NCBI RefSeq assembly: GCF_964656455.1
Contig: NC_135720.1
Span: 108,016,696 to 108,080,695 of the forward strand
Direction of reading: 5' to 3'
DNA length: 64,000 nucleotides
Origin: Halichoerus grypus
Taxonomy: Eukaryota > Chordata > Mammalia > Carnivora > Phocidae
Numbering within the stretch: the first letter of the stretch is position 1; every line of letters begins with the position of its first letter. The translations under genes and the position numbers were made by a program. Below the pieces are notes generated by a model that saw only the letters and a list, made by a program, of their open reading frames with translations, had not been told where the DNA came from and made no database searches. Shown one piece after another: positions 52,175-63,128 of this stretch.

Positions 52175-53015
52175 CACAAAGTCTTCATCATTCCTTACAT
52201 CATCACCACCATTATCATCACCATCACCATCATCATCATCTTTACCATTATCATCACTATCATCACTATCATCATCATTACTATCACTATCATCACCATT
52301 ATCATCACTCTCATCACCATCACCATCACCATTATTACCATCATCATCACCATCATCATCATCATCATCACCATCATCACCATCATCACCATTATCATCA
52401 CTCTCATCACCATCACCATCACCATTATTACCAACGTCATCATATCACTATCATCACCATCATCATCACCATCATCGCCATCATCACCATTATCATCACT
52501 CTCATCACCATCACCACTATTACCAATGTCATCACATCACTATCATCACCATCATCATCACCATCATCACCATCATCATCACCATCACCATTACCAACGT
52601 CATTACCATCACTATCATCACCATCATCACCATCTCACCATTATCATCACTCTCATCACCATCACCATCATCATCACCATTATTACCGTCATCATCACCA
52701 TCATCACCATTATCATCACCGTCATCACCATCATCATCATCATCACCATCATCACCATTATCATCACTCTCATCACCATCACCATCACCAACATCATCCC
52801 CATCATCATCATCATCATTATTATCACCATTATTACCATCATCATCACCATCACTATCATCACCATCATCACCATCATCATCATCACCATTATTACCATC
52901 ATCCTCACCATCAGCAGCAGCAGCAGCAGCATCATCATCATCAGCATCATCAGCATCATCATCAGCATCATTATCAACACCATCATCACCAGCAGCAGCA
53001 TTGCTATGGAAACTA
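52175..53015. repeat. large CAT/CAC trinucleotide array
   Basis: About 840 bp of (CAT)n/(CAC)n built into longer imperfect units such as 'catcaccattatcatcactc' that recur at about 52,290, 52,390, 52,480, 52,630 and 52,750, plus a (CAG)n patch at 52,913-52,930 and 52,988-53,000. All three plus frames and two minus frames stay open and give 374-, 320- and 168-codon ORFs rich in Ser/Pro, His or Ile/Thr. These are repeat artefacts. Confidence 0.98.
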
Positions 53016-53169
53016 ACCATCCTCCCTGCTGAAGCCACTCCTTACATCATGACCATTGTCATCACTATTATCCCCCCAAATTGCACACATACTTTTGAAA
53101 GGGTTTAAACAGAGTAACCAACCTCTACCTATGGAAATGGGATAATTCGTCATATAATATAATCATATA

Positions 53170-53400
53170 ATTATTAGGTGATAACATGTAACATTTGTTG
53201 AGAATTTACCATATGCCAGGAACCATTCTAACCACCCATCTAATTAGCTCCTTTAACCCTTGAGCAATCCATAATGTAGCTACTGTTATTATCTTCATTT
53301 TTACAAATGAGGAAACTGAGGCCCAGAGAGAACAGCATGGAACAAATGAACATAGGGAAAACATAGAAGTCAATGCTGAGACCACAGCAGGTCTCTGGTG
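53170..53400 (-). mobile_element. MIR
   Basis: 'tttaccatatgccaggaacc', 'tacaaatgaggaaactgagg', 'cccagagagaacagcatgga' and preceding 'taattagctcctttaaccct' are in reverse MIR order. Confidence 0.85.
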
Positions 53401-53404
53401 AGCA

Positions 53405-53855
53405 CACTACTCAGTTTCCTGGTTGGGCGGGTGGGAGGCAAGGGAGCGAGGACTCATCTTCACTAACTGCTCTGGGGTGACTTGGAGAGCTTTGCTGTTC
53501 TGACTCATCCTCAGGGCCCAGACTCTGCATGGAGGACCAAAGGGCAGCCTCTTCCGTGTAATGAGGAGTCCAGCTCCACAGGTTTCCCAGCCCAGCATCC
53601 CCCTCAATCCCCACAGAGGAGGAGCTGGTCATGTCCTTGGTCTTAGTGGATACAGGGGAGCACCTGATACTTCCTCAGGTCAGTGAGCCGATTTTTTCTA
53701 GTTCCTCTCGTCAGTGCCTCCTGGATCCATCCCTGGGCACTTCCTCCAGGACACCTTGATTTCCTCTTCTGCATACTGAGCATATGAATGCTTAGCTTGC
53801 AGGATTGTTAGGACAACTGTGACTGAAAGCACATCTGTAAACTCCGTGGCACTCC
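53405..53855. other. single-copy noncoding stretch
   Basis: Nothing recognised. Two overlapping minus frames (53,407-53,632) in different phases. Confidence 0.4.
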
Positions 53856-53859
53856 TCTG

Positions 53860-54310
53860 TTCAAGTCTCACTTTCTCCCCTTGACTGTGGACTGACCTCC
53901 ATGACCTGCTTCTAGTGAAATGACATGGATGTGGCAGAAGTGGTGCTGACTTCCCAGGCGAGGTCATAAAAAGTAAAGCACCTTCCACCTGACTCTGCTT
54001 TCCCATCACTTGCTTGTGGAACCCAGACACCATGAATGCTGTGGGGAAGTCAAGGCACATGAAGAGACCACGTGTGGGCGTCCCCTCCGTCAGCCTCAGC
54101 TGAGGTCTGATGACAGCCAACATTGACCTCCAGAGGTGTGAGTGAGGAGCTTCTAAGATGACTCCATCTGACTTTATCACTCGCTGTGGACAAAACCCTG
54201 AGTAAGAGCTACCCAGTTGATCCCCATCAAACCCCAGATTCACAAGAAAGGCAAATAACTGTAATAGTTTCAGGCCACTGTTTCAGGGTGGTTTGTAGAT
54301 ATGGGAACAA
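53860..54310 (+). mobile_element. MLT1-class MaLR LTR
   Basis: 'ctgcttctagtgaaatgaca', 'tggatgtggcagaagtggtg', 'acttcccaggcgaggtcata', 'acatgaagagaccacgtgtg', 'agatgactccatctgacttt', 'gagctacccagttgatcccc' and 'cactgtttcagggtggtttg' are plus-strand MLT1 landmarks in order. The 181-codon minus frame (54,243-53,698) lies mostly in this LTR and is chance. Confidence 0.88.
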
Positions 54311-54589
54311 TGTTAAATGAAGCAGCCTTATACCTGATGTCTCACACAATGCCTGGCACATAGTCAGTTGGCCATAAAGCATAGCTCTCCTGGTGCTTTA
54401 TCTTGTGCCCTGGGGTCAGGGCTGTGCCCAGCGGGCTGGGGTGCACACCCTTGTGGGAACCCCTGACTGACATCTGGTGTCTTGAAGATGCTGTGGGAGA
54501 AGATGGAGCAGAATAGAAAAGGCTGCAGAATGAACCTGGGGGGAGAATCAAAGAAGACCCACACAGGAGCTAGTTTCGGTTGGCAATGC

Positions 54590-54690
54590 ACAGGCATGGT
54601 GCTAAGCATTCTACAGAACCCTCCTCACAGCCAGGCTCTAAGATGGGCTTCGCCCCATCCTGCAGGTGAGAAAATCGAGGCTGGGAGATG
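54590..54690 (-). mobile_element. MIR fragment
   Basis: 'atggtgctaagcattctaca', 'cccatcctgcaggtgagaaa' and 'atcgaggctgggag' fit reverse MIR. Confidence 0.65.
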
Positions 54691-54694
54691 TGCT

Positions 54695-56455
54695 TTGGGG
54701 TCTGGTCCGGGATCCCGGAGCTCATCAGGATAGGCGCCAGACGGTGTGCCGGCTGCCTGGGCCCTCTCCCGCCACCCCTCCCCTTACATCCACCTCCTCG
54801 ATGGATGCTTTCTTCTTACTCTCAGCCAATTAATAAACTAGTAATTACCTTGGCCCCCAAGGTGCTTATCAGCACTGTGGTGCCAGGGAGTGCTTCCTGG
54901 TGTCTCGCATCCATCTGTACTGCTGAAATTTTCTTAGTTTGTTGGAGACCAGGAATGTGGGCTTGGATTCCTCCCTTTAATAAACCTCTGGGGACCTATT
55001 AATTCTTGCTATGTTCAATGCTGCTCTCCACTTGCACTCAGTTCCCCATGCCCCAGCTCCTCTGATGGAAGAGCAGGCCTCTCTGGCCTCCCCTGGCCTG
55101 GGCTAGGGGCTTTCTCTCCTGGGATCCATGGATCAGATCAGGAGTGCTTCAATCAGGGCAATATTATCCTCAGGGGGTGCACAAACTGGCTCTTCAGGGG
55201 CAGGGGGAGGACTCATCTGAGCTGTTACAATGGTGTGTGGCCCCCACAGATACAGGGTAAATCTGCGGTGTTGATTATGGTCTTTCTGCCATATTGCTCC
55301 AGGACGATAATGAAGAAAAAGGTTGCAAAACAGTGATCTAGATCCCTCACGCCACAAGGTCCAGATGCCATTGGTTCTTTCTTGGGTAAGGGTGGCAGGG
55401 GCTGGGGGCTCCCGGCGTGAGGGCAAAGGTCCCATGGTTCTGATTCCCTGGTCCCGCAATGGTGTCTGGGGAGGGAAGAGGGGACCATGCAGGTGCCAGC
55501 TCAGAGGCAGGGACTCACGCATCTCCTTTTCCAGGACTCCAGCTCCTAGCACTTGCTTCTTGTGTCAGAATGCACAAAGGAGAGTTTTCTTTAGAAAATC
55601 AATAATGATCGATTATTTATTCTGCTGGAAATAAATAGATCTGGTCACCAGGGTCAGAGATTAACTGAAGCTCTGGGCTGCAGCTGGGAGTTCAGGCATC
55701 TGTGTTTTAGATTCCTCCCTCTCTCACGGTTTCACCCCACCTCCGGCGCCAGGGCCAGCACAGGTCAGGGGGTGACAGAGCCTTCTCGACCAGAGGGGTG
55801 GCCGCCGCCCCACAGCTGCAGTCCACATCCTTCATCCAACGGGCAGAGATGACAGAAGGGCACCTCTCCTGGTCTCTGCATGTGGAATTAGTGGGTGCAG
55901 AGGGGCCAAGGACATGCTGTGAGCTCGCCTTCTGGGTGCTAGGTGTGTGTTTGTTATCCATGTGTGGGGTGTGTGCTGTGTCTGCTGGTGCGTGCATGTC
56001 TTGGTGTGCATTTTCTTACAGGTGTCGTGTGGCTGTGTGTCTATCTGTGGAGCTCCTTCTCTTGGTTGTTACGCCAATCTGACCATGGTAAAATGCCAAG
56101 CAGGGCAATTTGCATGCCAAGCACAGGCTGCCCTATTACCTTAGGAGAGAGGGTTGGTTTTTATGAGAGCAAATTAACTCTTCTTTAAAGGTGTTTAAAA
56201 CACCTCAACTCTTTCAGATCCTCTAAACATTTAAGGCAGTGTGAAGCACAGGGCCGGGGGGCGGGGGGCGCTAGGGTGTAACTGCTTGTGAGGGTTGCAG
56301 GTTTGTTGCAGCACAGTGGGGACTTCGGGCAGTGGGACAGGGGCGGGGCTGGAGGCAGACAGGGCTTGAGGTTGAAGTATCAATAAGCACAGGCAGATAA
56401 AATAGAAGAGGAGTGGGTGGGACCAGGGAGAGAGACCAAGGATTGAGAGGAAGGC
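54695..56455. other. single-copy stretch with three possible regulatory cores
   Basis: Repeat-free over most of its length. AT-rich cores lie at 54,820-54,870 ('ccaattaataaactagtaat'), 55,565-55,645 ('aatcaataatgatcgattat') and 56,085-56,230 ('gggcaatttgcatgccaagc' with an ATTTGCAT octamer, then 'aaggtgtttaaaacacctca', a near-perfect inverted repeat). Frames of 80-140 codons on both strands overlap and lack motifs. Confidence 0.4.
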
Positions 56456-56459
56456 ATGG

Positions 56460-56640
56460 TTGTGGTTGGAATCCCAGCTCTGCCACTGAGCCATCTGGGC
56501 AGGTGGCATCTGTCCTAGAGTGGGTGAGTCATAGCTGCTTTCGGGTGCCTGGAACAGTGCAGGAGAAGACACACATCTAGTGCTCAGGACAGTGGCTGGC
56601 CCATGGGAGGACCTCAGGGAGATGGTGCTGGATTGATAAA
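56460..56640 (+). mobile_element. MIR
   Basis: 'gttggaatcccagctctgcc' starts it, the core is decayed, and the 'gtgcctggaacagtgcagga' 3' part follows. Confidence 0.6.
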
Positions 56641-56929
56641 TAGATGAGCTCCAGGTCTCAAAAGCAGCTTCTGCCTTGGGTCCGAGACCAGGTACTGGTC
56701 CTTCCTGAGCCCTGGATATGAGAGATGCCCAGACCCCTACTTGTGCTAAGGCCCCATCTGGCCAGCACACCCAGCACTTCAGTCCCACTATGGTGGCCAC
56801 AATCCAACCACAGCTGGTTATACACTTGAGCTCCTCACAACAGTTCCAGGAGCATCTGTCTGGAAAATAGGCCGAGCTAGGGAGCCTGCATGATGTGCAG
56901 ACAGCTCTTAGAGCAATGCATGGCCCATT

Positions 56930-57095
56930 GTGGGCACTATGGGCACTATGACCATCATTCCTGTTTTACAGATGACCAAATCAAGGTATGGAGAGAACCA
57001 GCAAGTTGCCCAAGGGCACACGGGGCAGTATAGACCAGCCCCAGAATCTGGCCCTGGACCTCTGGCTCTAGGTCCTGCATCCTTCCTTCTATTAG
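56930..57095 (-). mobile_element. MIR
   Basis: 'ttcctgttttacagatgacc', 'aaatcaaggtatggagagaa', 'aagttgcccaagggcacacg' and 'cagaatctggccctggacct' are in reverse MIR order. The 162-codon plus frame (56,930-57,418) begins in it, so I do not accept it as coding. Confidence 0.8.
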
Positions 57096-57099
57096 CACT

Positions 57100-57955
57100 T
57101 GCCTTGCTCTTGCTAGGAACTGGCCAGCGACCAGAAGTCTACTTTTTCACTCCTGCTGGTAGACTGAGCCTTATCCTTGCCGGGCTGCCAGTCAAACCCG
57201 CTGATACCGACCGTCAGCTTGATTCACCTAGATTCCCGGGTCATATATGTACCCTTGCCCCCCGCCCCATCACCACTCCCTTCCTGCCTACAGACCTCGT
57301 CATCCTTCCCGAAGGAATCCCTCCCTGCTTGCCTTATTCTTACCATGGTGCCACAAACCCAGAAACCACTGAGATTATTACCTCTACTTTGGGTGCCCCC
57401 CAAACTGCTGTGGCCTGAGAAGGCAAGCGCTAAGGGCTAAGGTCGAGGGCAACAAACTGCCAGGTGTCTGAGAATCCTTCTAGTCAGGCAGTGGTTACTC
57501 AAGCCTTGACTGCTGTGGCTCATTTGTCACTGTCTGTGTTTCTCTGTCTTGTCTGATTCATTGTTTAATTTCCTTTCGTTTCCATTTGTTCATTCTTTGG
57601 CTTCAAGTTTGCTGGTTCTTTAAACTTGCTGAGGAGGAAGTTTGCTATTATGGGGAAGATGACCAAATGCCGTCCTCTGAATTTTCTTTTGGCTTTGTCC
57701 TCTTGCCTAATTACCAATTATCATCTTAGATCCTTTCCCAGAAGTGCAGACGGTGTGCACGCTCTGTTTCATGTTTCAGACCTTTTAGCTTTTCTTCGTG
57801 ACTCAGTGGTCTGCTGTGCCATTTGCACTGAGGGGCTGGGGGTGCAGGCCGTGTCCCTTCTCCCAGCCACAAGTGCCAACTCTCACGCCCTCCTTGACCG
57901 GGGATGCACACTGTGCACAGCTCACATGCTCGACTGCACATAGATATATTCGTGC
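57100..57955. other. single-copy noncoding stretch
   Basis: No transposon recognised. 57,535-57,730 is T-rich with 'tgcctaattaccaattatca'. Overlapping plus frames at 57,626-57,998 lack motifs. Confidence 0.4.
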
Positions 57956-57959
57956 ATGG

Positions 57960-58060
57960 TATATTTTCACCAGTAAATATTTACTGATTGAACACTGAGG
58001 TCAGGCACTATTCTAGGTGCTGGGGTGCATTGGCCAGAAAGACAGACAAGAACATTGCTC
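57960..58060 (-). mobile_element. L2 3' end, antisense
   Basis: 'agtaaatatttactgattga', 'ggcactattctaggtgctgg' and 'agaaagacagacaagaacat' are the reverse L2 terminus. A short (CA)n follows at 58,072-58,100. Confidence 0.85.
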
Positions 58061-58369
58061 CTGTGAATATTACACACGCACACACACATGCACACGCACA
58101 GCCATGTATACTCTTACTCTCCCCCCGCCCCACACCACCCTTTTTTGTCTACCCTTTCCCTGGGATAAAGCTTTTGGATACCTTGACCACAGTCTGACCT
58201 TGTTAGTGTGGATACCACTGCCCCTGGGCAAAGTGTCCCCCCAGCCATGTAGACCTTGGAGGTTCTCGACTCTGCCTTGCAGAAGTGACTGGGTGCATAC
58301 TTACCCAACCAGTCCTCTCCGGGCTATGTCCCTGAGTTCTCTCTCATGTGTGCACAAGGAGATATGAGC

Positions 58370-58830
58370 TCAGAGGCTCATTGCAGCTCTGCCTGCAATG
58401 GCAACAATTGGAGAAAACCAAAATGTCCAGCTACGTAGCAGAAAAAAATGACTGAACCAGAACTGCATGGATCGGCATGGATAAATCTCAAGCATGTAAC
58501 ATTTCATAAAGAAAAGCAAGTTTTAGAAGGATACCATTATTATGCCATTTGTATAAATCATGAGACCATATAAGCCAGCGCTATGTGTTATTTATGGATA
58601 CGTGACTGAAGGGCACAGAATCCCACACATGGGACTGGGCATGACACACGCCAGGTTCAGGAGTGTGGCGGCCCCGGGCCAGGGGCAGGGATCAGGACCG
58701 GGTCACGTTCATAAGGGCTTCAGCTGAAACTATAATATTTAACTTCATAAACCAGTTACTGGTTACCTGATGTTCACTGTGTTATTAGTTATATATTTTA
58801 TGTCCAAACTATTTTATTTTAAAAGATATG
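58370..58830 (+). mobile_element. L1M-type LINE-1 3' end
   Basis: 'gcctgcaatggcaacaattg', 'gagaaaaccaaaatgtccag', 'ggcatggataaatctcaagc', 'aagaaaagcaagttttagaa' and 'gccatttgtataaatcatga' follow an old L1M/HAL1-type 3' region. Dead and 5'-truncated. Confidence 0.8.
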
Positions 58831-58944
58831 AGCTCAAAAGAGAACCTAAGGTGTGTATTTATCCAGGATTTCTCTGCAGTCAGAGTTAGAATCCTATTGG
58901 AGGCTTTATTTCTTCACTTGATTTGTCTTCAAGTTGCAGGTAAG

Positions 58945-58970
58945 TTTTTTTTTTTTTTTTTTTTTTTTTT
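58945..58970. repeat. T homopolymer
   Basis: About 26 consecutive T on plus. No SINE body is attached on either side. Confidence 0.97.
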
Positions 58971-58974
58971 CAGA

Positions 58975-60035
58975 AAAGAATCTTCCATTTAGAGAAAATG
59001 ACTGGGGTTTCTTGCAAAAGAGGGCCATGATTGTCTGTTAGGCGTCTGGATCCTTTCACTCCTGTTTGGTTTTCAGTTTGCTTTGTTGCTGACCGGCGCT
59101 AACACTACAACAGCCTGGATTTCCTTGCCCGGCTGAAGTGTGTGGGACGCGAGGCATAGGGGACGTGTGGTGCGGGAGAGATCTCTCCTTGTGGCTTCTT
59201 GGCTGGTAAGGAAGGTGGGGCCAATCCTCTTCGAAACTGAACTTATGAAGTTCTTCCATGTCTGGGAGCCTCACTCCATCAAGCCTGGTGCAAACGCCTG
59301 GCGACCTGACCTGTGCCCCAGGTGGCACCATTCTGTGTCCCTCCCTCATCGGAGCTCCCCGGTTCAGGGTCCCAGCCCATCAGTGTCCTGCTATCTACCA
59401 GGTTACCTGCTAAATGGACCCTACTTAAGGATCCTTGTGAGGACAGCATCCGAGGGTGTGGCCTTAAAGGAAGCTAATAGACAGATGTGTGATGTGGGCC
59501 TCGTCTTGCCTCTTCTGCCAGGGTGGCCCCGAGGTTGAGGGTTACATTTACCCTGTCAGCTGGGGTGCCAGACAAGTTGCATGTGAGCAGGGGGGTGGTG
59601 GGGAGAGGCTGGTTGAGAGGGGCCGTAGTTCCTAGGGAGCCCCTTCTGCTGCCCCCAGGCCCGCTGTTCACCCATCCCTTCTCGCCCCGCTACCAATAGC
59701 AGTAATCCATCTTCTGCAGCCCCTTGAATTTTTGTTATCAGGGAGAATCAAATCTGGCGAAATGGCAGGAAAAGTGCTTGCATGGGGCTTTTTGGCAAAA
59801 CTCAATTAAGTGGGAATTGGACTTGAAAATGAGCCGCTTTGCTCACTCCTCTACTCAGAACATTCTCTTCCTTCCTGCATATGCTGTGCACTTGCCCAGG
59901 GTGGCCCAGGCCTGGGATGCAAACAGCAGTCAGTGAGAGAAGCCCTGGCAACTGCACCCAGTCCCACACACTCCTGTGATGGAGGGGCTGTGGGTCCCAA
60001 CTTTCTTTTTTTATTATTATTTTATTTTATGTGAG
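58975..60035. other. single-copy stretch, possible regulatory core
   Basis: 59,725-59,840 ('gttatcagggagaatcaaat', 'caaaactcaattaagtggga') is repeat-free and looks conserved in style. 59,090-59,175 is slightly CpG-rich. A 132-codon plus frame (59,140-59,538) overlaps a 97-codon antisense frame and has no motif. 60,008-60,030 is a short (TTA)/(TTTTA) run. Confidence 0.4.
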
Positions 60036-60044
60036 TTCCATTTT

Positions 60045-60145
60045 CAGTGGGGAAACTGTGGCATGTGCCCATTAAGCACATTGCCCAAGGCAGCGCAGCT
60101 GGTCAAGGGCAGAGCCGACATAAAAATCTTAATATCTTTGGCTCC
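60045..60145 (-). mobile_element. MIR fragment
   Basis: 'cagtggggaaactgtggcat' and 'acattgcccaaggcagcgca' then 'gctggtcaagggcagagccg' fit reverse MIR. Confidence 0.65.
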
Positions 60146-60535
60146 CTGGCACAACCTGCCACGCCATGTTGCCTTGAGACATTTCCATCCTGATCTTCTA
60201 GAGTCCCAAACCCACAGAACGTGGAGCTTCCTCTTGCCATCTGAACAAGACAGGGGTGGACTCAGCTCCACTCCAGAGTCTGTCCCCCAAAAGAACAGAG
60301 TGGTTCTCCCAGTGGCAAGTGCCATTTAGAACTGCCAGTGCTCAGCCTGGATGCCTCCGTGGACAGAGCCCACCCCTCTGCCCCCACCCTTCAAGGTGTC
60401 CTGGGCAGCTGCTGTCTCCCTGCTGGGGTATTTGCAGAGTTCTGCTGCTGGAGATCACCTTCCCGGAAGCCTGGACCATGCCAAGCACCAGCCGTAGCTT
60501 TGACTTCCTTAACTCCTCCTCCAAGCTTCCGTTGT
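60146..60535. other. single-copy noncoding stretch
   Basis: Nothing recognised. Plus frames at 60,256-60,579 and 60,338-60,865 are in different phases without motifs. Confidence 0.35.
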
Positions 60536-60539
60536 CACA

Positions 60540-60665
60540 GCAAAACCAGGTGGTATCACTGTTCCCATTTTACCCTTGAGTGTGCTGAAGCACGGAGAAG
60601 CACAGTGCCAGGGGCCATACAGCTAACGTGGATTAGGAATTCAAAACCCATACCTGTCAGTCGGG
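60540..60665 (-). mobile_element. MIR fragment
   Basis: 'ctgttcccattttacccttg', 'tgaagcacggagaagcacag' and 'ggccatacagctaacgtgga' fit reverse MIR. Confidence 0.7.
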
Positions 60666-60669
60666 GAAC

Positions 60670-61170
60670 CCTTGAACAGCACTCCACCCTGTCCCGACTG
60701 TCAGGCTGTTGGGGCCTGCCCCCTTCCCAGGGAGGAATTGGCTCCTATTCTATGCAGCCTCCTGGGTATAAAGTTCTATCCCTTCCATACATCCCAACAC
60801 CTCCCAGGGCCCTGCAGACCAAGTTTCTTAAAGTTCCATCTGTTATCATCCCCACTTGGAACTAGAGACAAGAAAGCAAGTGTCAACCTGTCTGTGGGGG
60901 AGTTTTCTATAAGATATTATTAGAATTTTGTCTCCCTGGAAAAGGAGAAGTCATGTGATTGTATTTAGGGTTAGATAGTGAATACACTTTGATTTGAAAT
61001 GAGTCATAGTTAATAGTGTGTTGGTCATTGAGACCTGGCCCAAAGAATGCTTTCATTCCTTGGGTATTACCAAGTTGGCCTTCCTAAGCGTGGGAACATG
61101 GTTACTTCAGTGCCGATTGAATCCCCTGCCTTACTGGGTCTTAGGAAGAAATAAAGCAGTGAGAACTGAT
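60670..61170. other. single-copy noncoding stretch
   Basis: No element recognised. Confidence 0.35.
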
Positions 61171-61174
61171 TTTG

Positions 61175-61640
61175 GTGAATTTTTTTAGACAGCAAGTAAT
61201 AAAATATCTGACCAAAGTGGTTTCACTTATAAGGGTTTATTTAAGTCGCATAACCAGAAGTCCACATGAGATTTGGGGGCAGCTCAATGATATTATCAAA
61301 GCCCAGGCTTTTACTGTCCATCCACCTACTGGGCAGCCATGCTGGCCATTAATATGGCAAGATGGCTGCCCAGCTCCCAAGCAGCCAGATGGGGAGGGGC
61401 ATGCCTCCTCAGCAGAAATATATTTCCCAGTGCCCCACCCCTGGCAGGCTTCCTCATGGTCTCATTGGCCAGAGCAGGGTTACATGCCCATTCCTAGACC
61501 AATCACTGGCAAGACAGACTGGGATTATCCTAACTGAGTTAGACCAAACAGATTTCATCCCCTGGGGCTTGGCACAGTCCCATCCAAAATAGAAGGGAGG
61601 AGAAGGCAACAGCTGCTGGGTAGCCTTGAACAGCAGGGTG
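61175..61640 (-). mobile_element. ancient LTR-like repeat
   Basis: 'cacttataagggtttattta', 'gcaagatggctgcccagctc', 'ctcattggccagagcagggt', 'tacatgcccattcctagacc' and 'aatcactggcaagacagact' are typical of a mammal-wide LTR-like family in minus orientation. Name uncertain. Confidence 0.5.
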
Positions 61641-61920
61641 TAGGAGCTCCCTCCCATCCTTGACGTGGCCCAGGGGGAGCCCCATGGCCTCACCTTTGAC
61701 CTCAGCCACAGGAGCCTCAAGAAGTCAGCATCTGCTTCTGAGGTAGCCAGCAGAGCTGGTCTTAAAATGATAGACAGGCAGCTGAGGGTGGGGGTGGAAA
61801 GGGGTCTGATGCCTTTGACGTGTTATAGCCACCTTGTCCAAATGATGCTCTGAACTCCAACCCTACTCCTGAGTCTCCCCAAGATAGGAGACATGGGTAC
61901 CCTCGCAGAGAAGCCAGATT
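61641..61920 (+). repeat. duplicated segment, copy A
   Basis: 61,641-61,717 is repeated at 63,129-63,205 with three differences in about 77 bp. A second homologous block, 61,804-61,858, pairs with 63,386-63,436 at clearly lower identity. The plus frame across the first block reads ELPPILDVAQGEPHGLTFDL SHRSL; the same frame is open in copy B with one amino-acid change. No known domain recognised. Confidence 0.8.
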
Positions 61921-61944
61921 CCAGGCAGGTACAATGTCATGTTT

Positions 61945-62065
61945 GTGGTGTGCTATTGTGGTGAAGAGCACAGACTATAGTTTGAGAGGGCTGTGTAATC
62001 CTGGGCAGGGGACTTAATTTCTCAGTGCTTCAGTTTTTCTCATCTGGAAGTGGGAACAAGACCAG
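61945..62065 (+). mobile_element. MIR
   Basis: 'ttgtggtgaagagcacagac', 'ctgtgtaatcctgggcaggg', 'gacttaatttctcagtgctt' and 'tttctcatctggaagtggga' are in MIR order. Confidence 0.85.
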
Positions 62066-62385
62066 ACCCAGGGGGACAGCACCCTGGTTTAAAATTTCTG
62101 CTTCTCATTGCAGAGCCCATGGCATTTGGTGTCACTTTGCAGAATCCCTTGGCAAACAGATTTCCTAGAGTGAGTCACCTCTTCTCAGAGTGCTGTGAGA
62201 CAAGTTCATGCAACTCTCCTCTTGCATGAAGCCTTCCTGGATTGCCTCAGGTGGTGGGCCTGATACCTCCTGATGATCTAGACATGGTGCAGCTCTCTTC
62301 CCTTTCTTTTTCATCTATGAGTGCTATCCCTCTCTTGGTGATCCCCAAGAGAAGGTCATGTTTGCATAGTTGTGTATGGTTTAAG
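62066..62385. other. single-copy noncoding stretch
   Basis: 62,210-62,260 ('ttgcatgaagccttcctgga') has an L2-like phrase but too little to call. Otherwise nothing. Confidence 0.35.
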
Positions 62386-62389
62386 TAAA

Positions 62390-62530
62390 TGTGTCCATGT
62401 GTATTATTACATTGAATCCCCACAACAACTCTATGACATAGGAATATGTTTATACAAGAAACCAAAACCTGAAGAAACTGAGTTCCTGGTTCAAGGGGTG
62501 GACTTGGAATCAGGTGGAAATCAAATTCAA
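62390..62530 (-). mobile_element. MIR fragment
   Basis: 'tacattgaatccccacaaca', 'actctatgacataggaatat' and 'aacctgaagaaactgagttc' are in reverse MIR order. Confidence 0.75.
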
Positions 62531-62549
62531 GCCCTGTAAAAATAGTAAA

Positions 62550-62790
62550 TCGTACTTACGTACTATTCACTATATGCCAAGCACTGCTCTATTATCTCAT
62601 TACATGTTCACAGCTAACCTAGGAGGTAGGTTGCTATTACTAGTCCCATTTTACAGTTAAGAAACTGAGGCACAGAGAGGTTAAGTGAGCTCCCTAGGTT
62701 ATCACAATGTTGGTTCTGGAGTCAGGATTCAAACCCAAGCCGTCTGATGCCAAAAATCATGGGCAGAACAGCCATGCTACACTCCAAGCC
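62550..62790 (-). mobile_element. MIR, nearly complete
   Basis: 'cactatatgccaagcactgc', 'aacctaggaggtaggttgct', 'cccattttacagttaagaaa', 'ctgaggcacagagaggttaa' and 'aggattcaaacccaagccgt' are in reverse MIR order. Confidence 0.93.
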
Positions 62791-62794
62791 TGGT

Positions 62795-63125
62795 GTACCC
62801 ACCATTGCAGCATTTGGGGGACTCTGTTTCCCTATTACCCACCTTTTAATCACTAATGCCAGGAACAAAGTTATCCCTCCCCTAGTCTGCTGCATGTTGT
62901 GAGTTATTCACCGGTCTGCTCACATTCCAGGCCTCTCGGGACTTATATTTCCATTTGAATCTTTGATGAATTCAGTGATATATTCTTGTACAAAAGACAT
63001 GGTCAAGAATATAATTGATCTGACCCAGATGTCAGTATGCCATGCTACTGAGAAACCTATTCCTGAAGTCCAGCATTACCCCAACTCAGATCAGAGAATC
63101 TCAGAGCATCCTCATCGTCATAAAC
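62795..63125. other. single-copy noncoding stretch
   Basis: Nothing recognised before the second copy of the duplicated segment. Confidence 0.35.
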
Positions 63126-63128
63126 ACT

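Noticed and set aside
51984..53108. 374-, 320- and 168-codon ORFs rich in Ser, His or Ile/Thr
   Set aside because: All come from the CAT/CAC array, which lacks stop codons in most frames on both strands.
53698..54243. 181-codon minus-strand ORF
   Set aside because: Most of it is antisense to an MLT1 LTR.
56930..57418. 162-codon plus-strand ORF with a Leu-rich stretch (LLLALALLLLG)
   Set aside because: The first 50 codons are antisense MIR, including the start codon. The hydrophobic run follows it, and no splice framing is visible.
58938..58973. Splice-like order: caggtaag, 26 T, cag
   Set aside because: A donor and an acceptor 30 bp apart are too close for an intron. The T-run is an ordinary homopolymer.
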